This document shows positions 4,079-6,050 of a stretch of DNA of 6,050 bases, one piece after another. The DNA is from an uncultured Mucispirillum sp. Its GTDB lineage: Bacteria > Chrysiogenota > Deferribacteres > Deferribacterales > Mucispirillaceae. The translations under genes and the position numbers were made by a program. Each line of letters begins with the position of its first letter. The stretch's first letter is position 1. The DNA is taken from assembly GCA_937890655.1 (NCBI GenBank), contig CALADT010000108.1:1-6050 (forward strand), read 5' to 3'. Below the pieces are notes generated by a model that had not been told where the DNA came from, ran no database searches, and saw only the letters and a program-made list of their open reading frames with translations.

Positions 4079-5057
4079 ACAAAAATTACCGAAAGGTATA
4101 AGAGTAAAAGAAAACGGTTCATTTATTGTTGACGTTACCGTTGACCAAAAGAGGATTACTAAAACCCTTAAAACCCTACCAGAAGCCTTAAGGGTTTTAG
4201 CAGAAATACAGCTTGGGCAGAACTTACAAAAAGATAAAAATATAACCCTGTCGCAAGCCATAGACCACTGTTTAAAAACACAGTGGAATAATAGCAGGTC
4301 AGTTAGTGGAATAATGACCGCTATTAATCATCTTATAGAATATTTTGGCGAAAATTACAAGTTAAATAATATAAATACAGGAGGTGCTAGCGGGTTTGCA
4401 AATCATTTGTTAAAGTCAGGCATGAAGCCTGCTAGTATAAATCAGTATTTAGTCAGGTTAAGCACTATATGTTATCGTGCTTACGAAGATGGCTTTATAA
4501 ATAAGCCGTTAAAGATTAGAAGATTAAAAGTTAAATCTTGCAATAAAAGCCAGTTAGATGAAGGTATGTTTAATGAATTAGTTGAATACTTTAATAACAA
4601 GAAAAAGTATATATATGCTGACCTTCTTTGTGTTTTGTATTACACAGGGATGAGGATAAGTGAAGTATTAAATATGAAAGATAAGAATATAGATTTTGAG
4701 ACAGGAACGATAACGATATGGGAAAACAAAACAGACAACCCAAGAACAATACCTATATTAAAAGAAATACAGCCTATTCTAACAAAAAGAGTAGAGACAA
4801 AATTGTTTAATAATATAACATATCAAAGCTTTTTACGGTTTTTTAATATAGCAAAGATAGCCTTAAACATTAGTTCGGACATAACGCCGCATTCTTTTAG
4901 GCACTGTTTTTTAAGCAACCTTGCAAAAAAGAACGCTAATGCTAGTTTAATCCAGGCTTGGGCGGGACATAAAAGTATAGTTACCAGCCAACGATATATT
5001 CACTTGTCGGGAGCAGACCTAAAAAAATTCGCTCAAGAACATTTAGAGGGGGAATAA
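4071..5057 (+). CDS. int: Phage-type tyrosine recombinase/integrase
   Basis: A 328-residue site-specific recombinase that should integrate and excise the element by forming a 3'-phosphotyrosine link. The start is ATG 4071, because AGGAGG (4060-4065) stands 5 nt before it; the in-frame ATG at 4044 lacks such a site. Domains: an AP2-like arm-site-binding domain (about 9-47), a SAM-like core-binding domain (about 58-145), and a catalytic domain (about 160-322). All catalytic residues are present: R195 in YTGMRISE, K220 in ENKTDNPRTIP, H274 and R277 in TPHSFRH, H300 in WAGHKS, and nucleophile Y309 in SQRYIHLS. It therefore looks intact and active. The arm-binding domain implies accessory arm sites, and a candidate set lies downstream. 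A perfect 12-bp inverted repeat falls in codons 30-44. The family is firm; the target site is unproven. Confidence 0.97.
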   Translation: MSKQKLPKGIRVKENGSFIVDVTVDQKRITKTLKTLPEALRVLAEIQLGQNLQKDKNITLSQAIDHCLKTQWNNSRSVSGIMTAINHLIEYFGENYKLNNINTGGASGFANHLLKSGMKPASINQYLVRLSTICYRAYEDGFINKPLKIRRLKVKSCNKSQLDEGMFNELVEYFNNKKKYIYADLLCVLYYTGMRISEVLNMKDKNIDFETGTITIWENKTDNPRTIPILKEIQPILTKRVETKLFNNITYQSFLRFFNIAKIALNISSDITPHSFRHCFLSNLAKKNANASLIQAWAGHKSIVTSQRYIHLSGADLKKFAQEHLEGE

Positions 5058-5072
5058 ACCCCCTTGATTTTT
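5047..5072 (+). terminator. Intrinsic terminator of the integrase operon
   Basis: AGGGGG (5047-5052) and CCCCCT (5059-5064) form a 6-bp stem with loop AATAAA, followed by TGATTTTT. The stem begins within the last codons of the integrase and the loop contains its stop codon, an economical arrangement. Confidence 0.8.
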
Positions 5073-5100
5073 ACCACAAAATAAACTACAATCACACAAG

Positions 5101-5373
5101 CGATTGGAGAATGATGAAAAATTTTTAAAAAATAAGATAACTTATTTATAATATTGCGTATATTAAATAGGAAATACAGAATAATTGCAAAAGATTATTG
5201 CTGTTTTCCAATCGCAAGTTTTTCTTGCTTATAATTTTTGCAAAGTTGTAAGTAGTTGGTATTAAAAATAAATATTAATTTATAATAGTAAATATTATAA
5301 TAAAAAAAAATTAATTTGGGGTTTTTCTGCAACCGCACAAAACGATTGCAGAACGGTTGCAGATTTCCAACCG
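5101..5373. repeat. Six-copy 11-bp motif array, likely integrase binding sites
   Basis: CGRTTGSARAW occurs on the plus strand at 5101-5111 (CGATTGGAGAA), 5343-5353 (CGATTGCAGAA) and 5354-5364 (CGGTTGCAGAT). On the minus strand it occurs at 5204-5214 (CGATTGGAAAA), 5325-5335 (CGGTTGCAGAA) and 5363-5373 (CGGTTGGAAAT). These are almost the only C+G-containing sequences in the interval. Their position directly after an integrase suggests attachment-site core and arm sites. No similar copy was found elsewhere in the window. Confidence 0.75.
5325..5353. other. Candidate recombination core site (att)
   Basis: Two motif copies face away from each other: TTCTGCAACCG (5325-5335), spacer CACAAAA (5336-5342), CGATTGCAGAA (5343-5353). 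The arms match at 10 of 11 positions. Inverted 11-bp arms around a 7-bp asymmetric spacer are the standard layout of a tyrosine recombinase crossover site. Whether this is attL, attR or unrecombined attP cannot be told without the other element end. Confidence 0.6.
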
Positions 5374-5535
5374 AAAGACACTAATTTATGATGTTGTGCA
5401 GTTGAATATTTGCTTATAACTTATTTATAAATAACAAGAAAATAAGTGTTTAAAAAAAAGGTGTTTTTAGTGAAATATTATAAATTAAAAAATATGAAAT
5501 AAAGCAGAATTACTACCAAAATACTAGGAGATAAA

Positions 5536-5944
5536 ATGAAAAAGATTTTTTTAATTACTTTAAGCATAGTAATGCTATCAACAAATTTATATGCAGAAGA
5601 TATGTACCATGAATACGGCAATCATGACTTGCATAAGGAACATAGTAACCATAATATGAACCATGAACATGGTAATCATGAAATGCACCACAATAATAAT
5701 ATGCATGGTCATTATAAACATGCCACATCCATTTGATTTTCATGGAATGCAGTTTAGGGTAATTGATAGAAATGGAAAAACTACACCATTAAATGAGCAG
5801 AGTTTTAAAGATACAGTTAATATAGAAGCTAGAGAAAATGTGAAGATAATTGTGGAGTATAAAGTTGATGGAATAATGATGTATCACTGTCATATCTTAT
5901 AGCATGAAGAAAACGGAATGATGGGTCAGTTTAATATTGAATAA
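5536..5944 (+). pseudogene. Decayed CueO-type multicopper oxidase
   Basis: AGGAG sits 5 nt before ATG 5536. The first frame (to 5736, 66 residues) has a signal peptide, cleaved at LYA|ED after residue 20, then a tail with 13 His and 4 Met. From 5720 a different frame carries the last cupredoxin domain: HPFDFHG (5726-5746), DTVNIEA in the middle, and MYHCHIL (5879-5899), a TAG stop at 5900-5902, then HEENGMM to the TAA at 5942. Multicopper oxidases such as CueO are about 500 residues and oxidise cuprous ions in the periplasm. Here about three quarters is missing, the frame shifts, a nonsense codon interrupts the HCH-x3-H copper motif, and the usual type-2 copper His in HPxHxHG is Asp. The oxidase is certainly inactive. 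The 66-residue exported His-rich peptide could still be made. Confidence 0.9.
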
Positions 5945-6022
5945 AAAATGGAGATAAAAATATAAGAAAAATAAGGCAAAAATAGTAAAATAATTTTTTT
6001 TTTAAAAAAATAAAAAAAGTTA

Positions 6023-6050
6023 TTGACAAAAAATAATAATTTTGATAAAT
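6023..6050 (+). promoter_or_regulatory. Possible promoter at the right edge, reading outward
   Basis: TTGACA at 6023-6028 is followed after about 17 bp by GATAAAT at 6044-6050, a partial -10 cut by the window end. It would serve a gene beyond the window. The preceding 80 bp is almost pure A+T. Confidence 0.45.

Larger units (their letters stand above)
5074..5535. other. Gene-free A+T-rich stretch carrying the putative attachment region
   Basis: No gene was found. Besides the motif array, it holds the 15-bp direct repeat ATAACTTATTTATAA at 5137-5151 and 5416-5430. Each copy overlaps a CTTATTT that pairs with a nearby AAATAAG (5130-5136 and 5440-5446). GCAAG-TTTTT-CTTGC (5214-5228) is a small hairpin, and 5266-5315 is nearly pure A+T. 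Such A+T-rich, bendable DNA between recombinase sites is common in attachment regions. Confidence 0.6.

Noticed and set aside
4037..4261. 74-residue minus-strand frame
   Set aside because: It overlaps the winged-helix/integrase junction, where both plus-strand genes are certain.
5555..5743. 62-residue minus-strand frame rich in Tyr and His
   Set aside because: It is the complement of the His-rich codons of the multicopper oxidase start.
5900..5902. TAG in the oxidase fragment as a recoded codon
   Set aside because: The fragment also has a large deletion, a frameshift and a lost copper ligand, so plain pseudogene decay explains the stop.

Overview
The window is very A+T-rich bacterial DNA. 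Shine-Dalgarno sites are conventional and TTGACA/TATAAT promoters are recognisable. Nothing fixes the host. A CueO-type multicopper oxidase remnant with an export signal, next to a phage-type integrase module, fits a low-G+C, probably host-associated bacterium, but I would not name a genus. No rRNA or tRNA gene was seen.

Layout. (1) Positions 1-1147 hold no credible gene. They are packed with direct repeats: a 69-bp unit twice, a 12-bp unit twice, a 14-bp unit about 15 times and a 22-bp unit twice, plus one TTGACA promoter that points into the 14-bp array. (2) Positions 1148-1827, minus strand, are a two-gene operon. It encodes an XRE-type repressor with a C-terminal coiled coil and, overlapping it by 4 bp, an exported single-pass membrane protein. 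(3) Positions 1871-1902 hold a consensus plus-strand promoter whose 17-bp spacer carries a perfect palindrome. This looks like the operator of a lysis/lysogeny-type switch. (4) Plus-strand genes follow: a 55-codon ORF lying in a hairpin-rich stretch, an ArdA antirestriction gene (2373-2876), two small unrecognised genes, a MarR-like winged-helix gene, and a tyrosine recombinase that overlaps it by 8 bp. The recombinase ends at an intrinsic terminator. (5) Positions 5058-5535 have no gene but contain six copies of an 11-bp motif (CGRTTGSARAW). Two copies are inverted around a 7-bp spacer, the geometry of a tyrosine recombinase core site, so this is the likely attachment region. (6) Positions 5536-5944 are a decayed multicopper oxidase: signal peptide and His-rich start, then a frameshifted C-terminal fragment with an internal stop. 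The window ends in a promoter that reads outward.

Interpretation. Positions about 1148-5373 read as one end of a small integrative element (degraded prophage, phage satellite or integrative mobilizable element) with an immunity switch, an antirestriction function and a recombination module. No capsid, replication or relaxase gene is visible, and the other end was not found. The ArdA and integrase calls are firm. The roles of the repressor operator, the attachment region, the SOS-box-like palindrome before the integrase operon and the hairpin series before ardA are inferences from sequence geometry.
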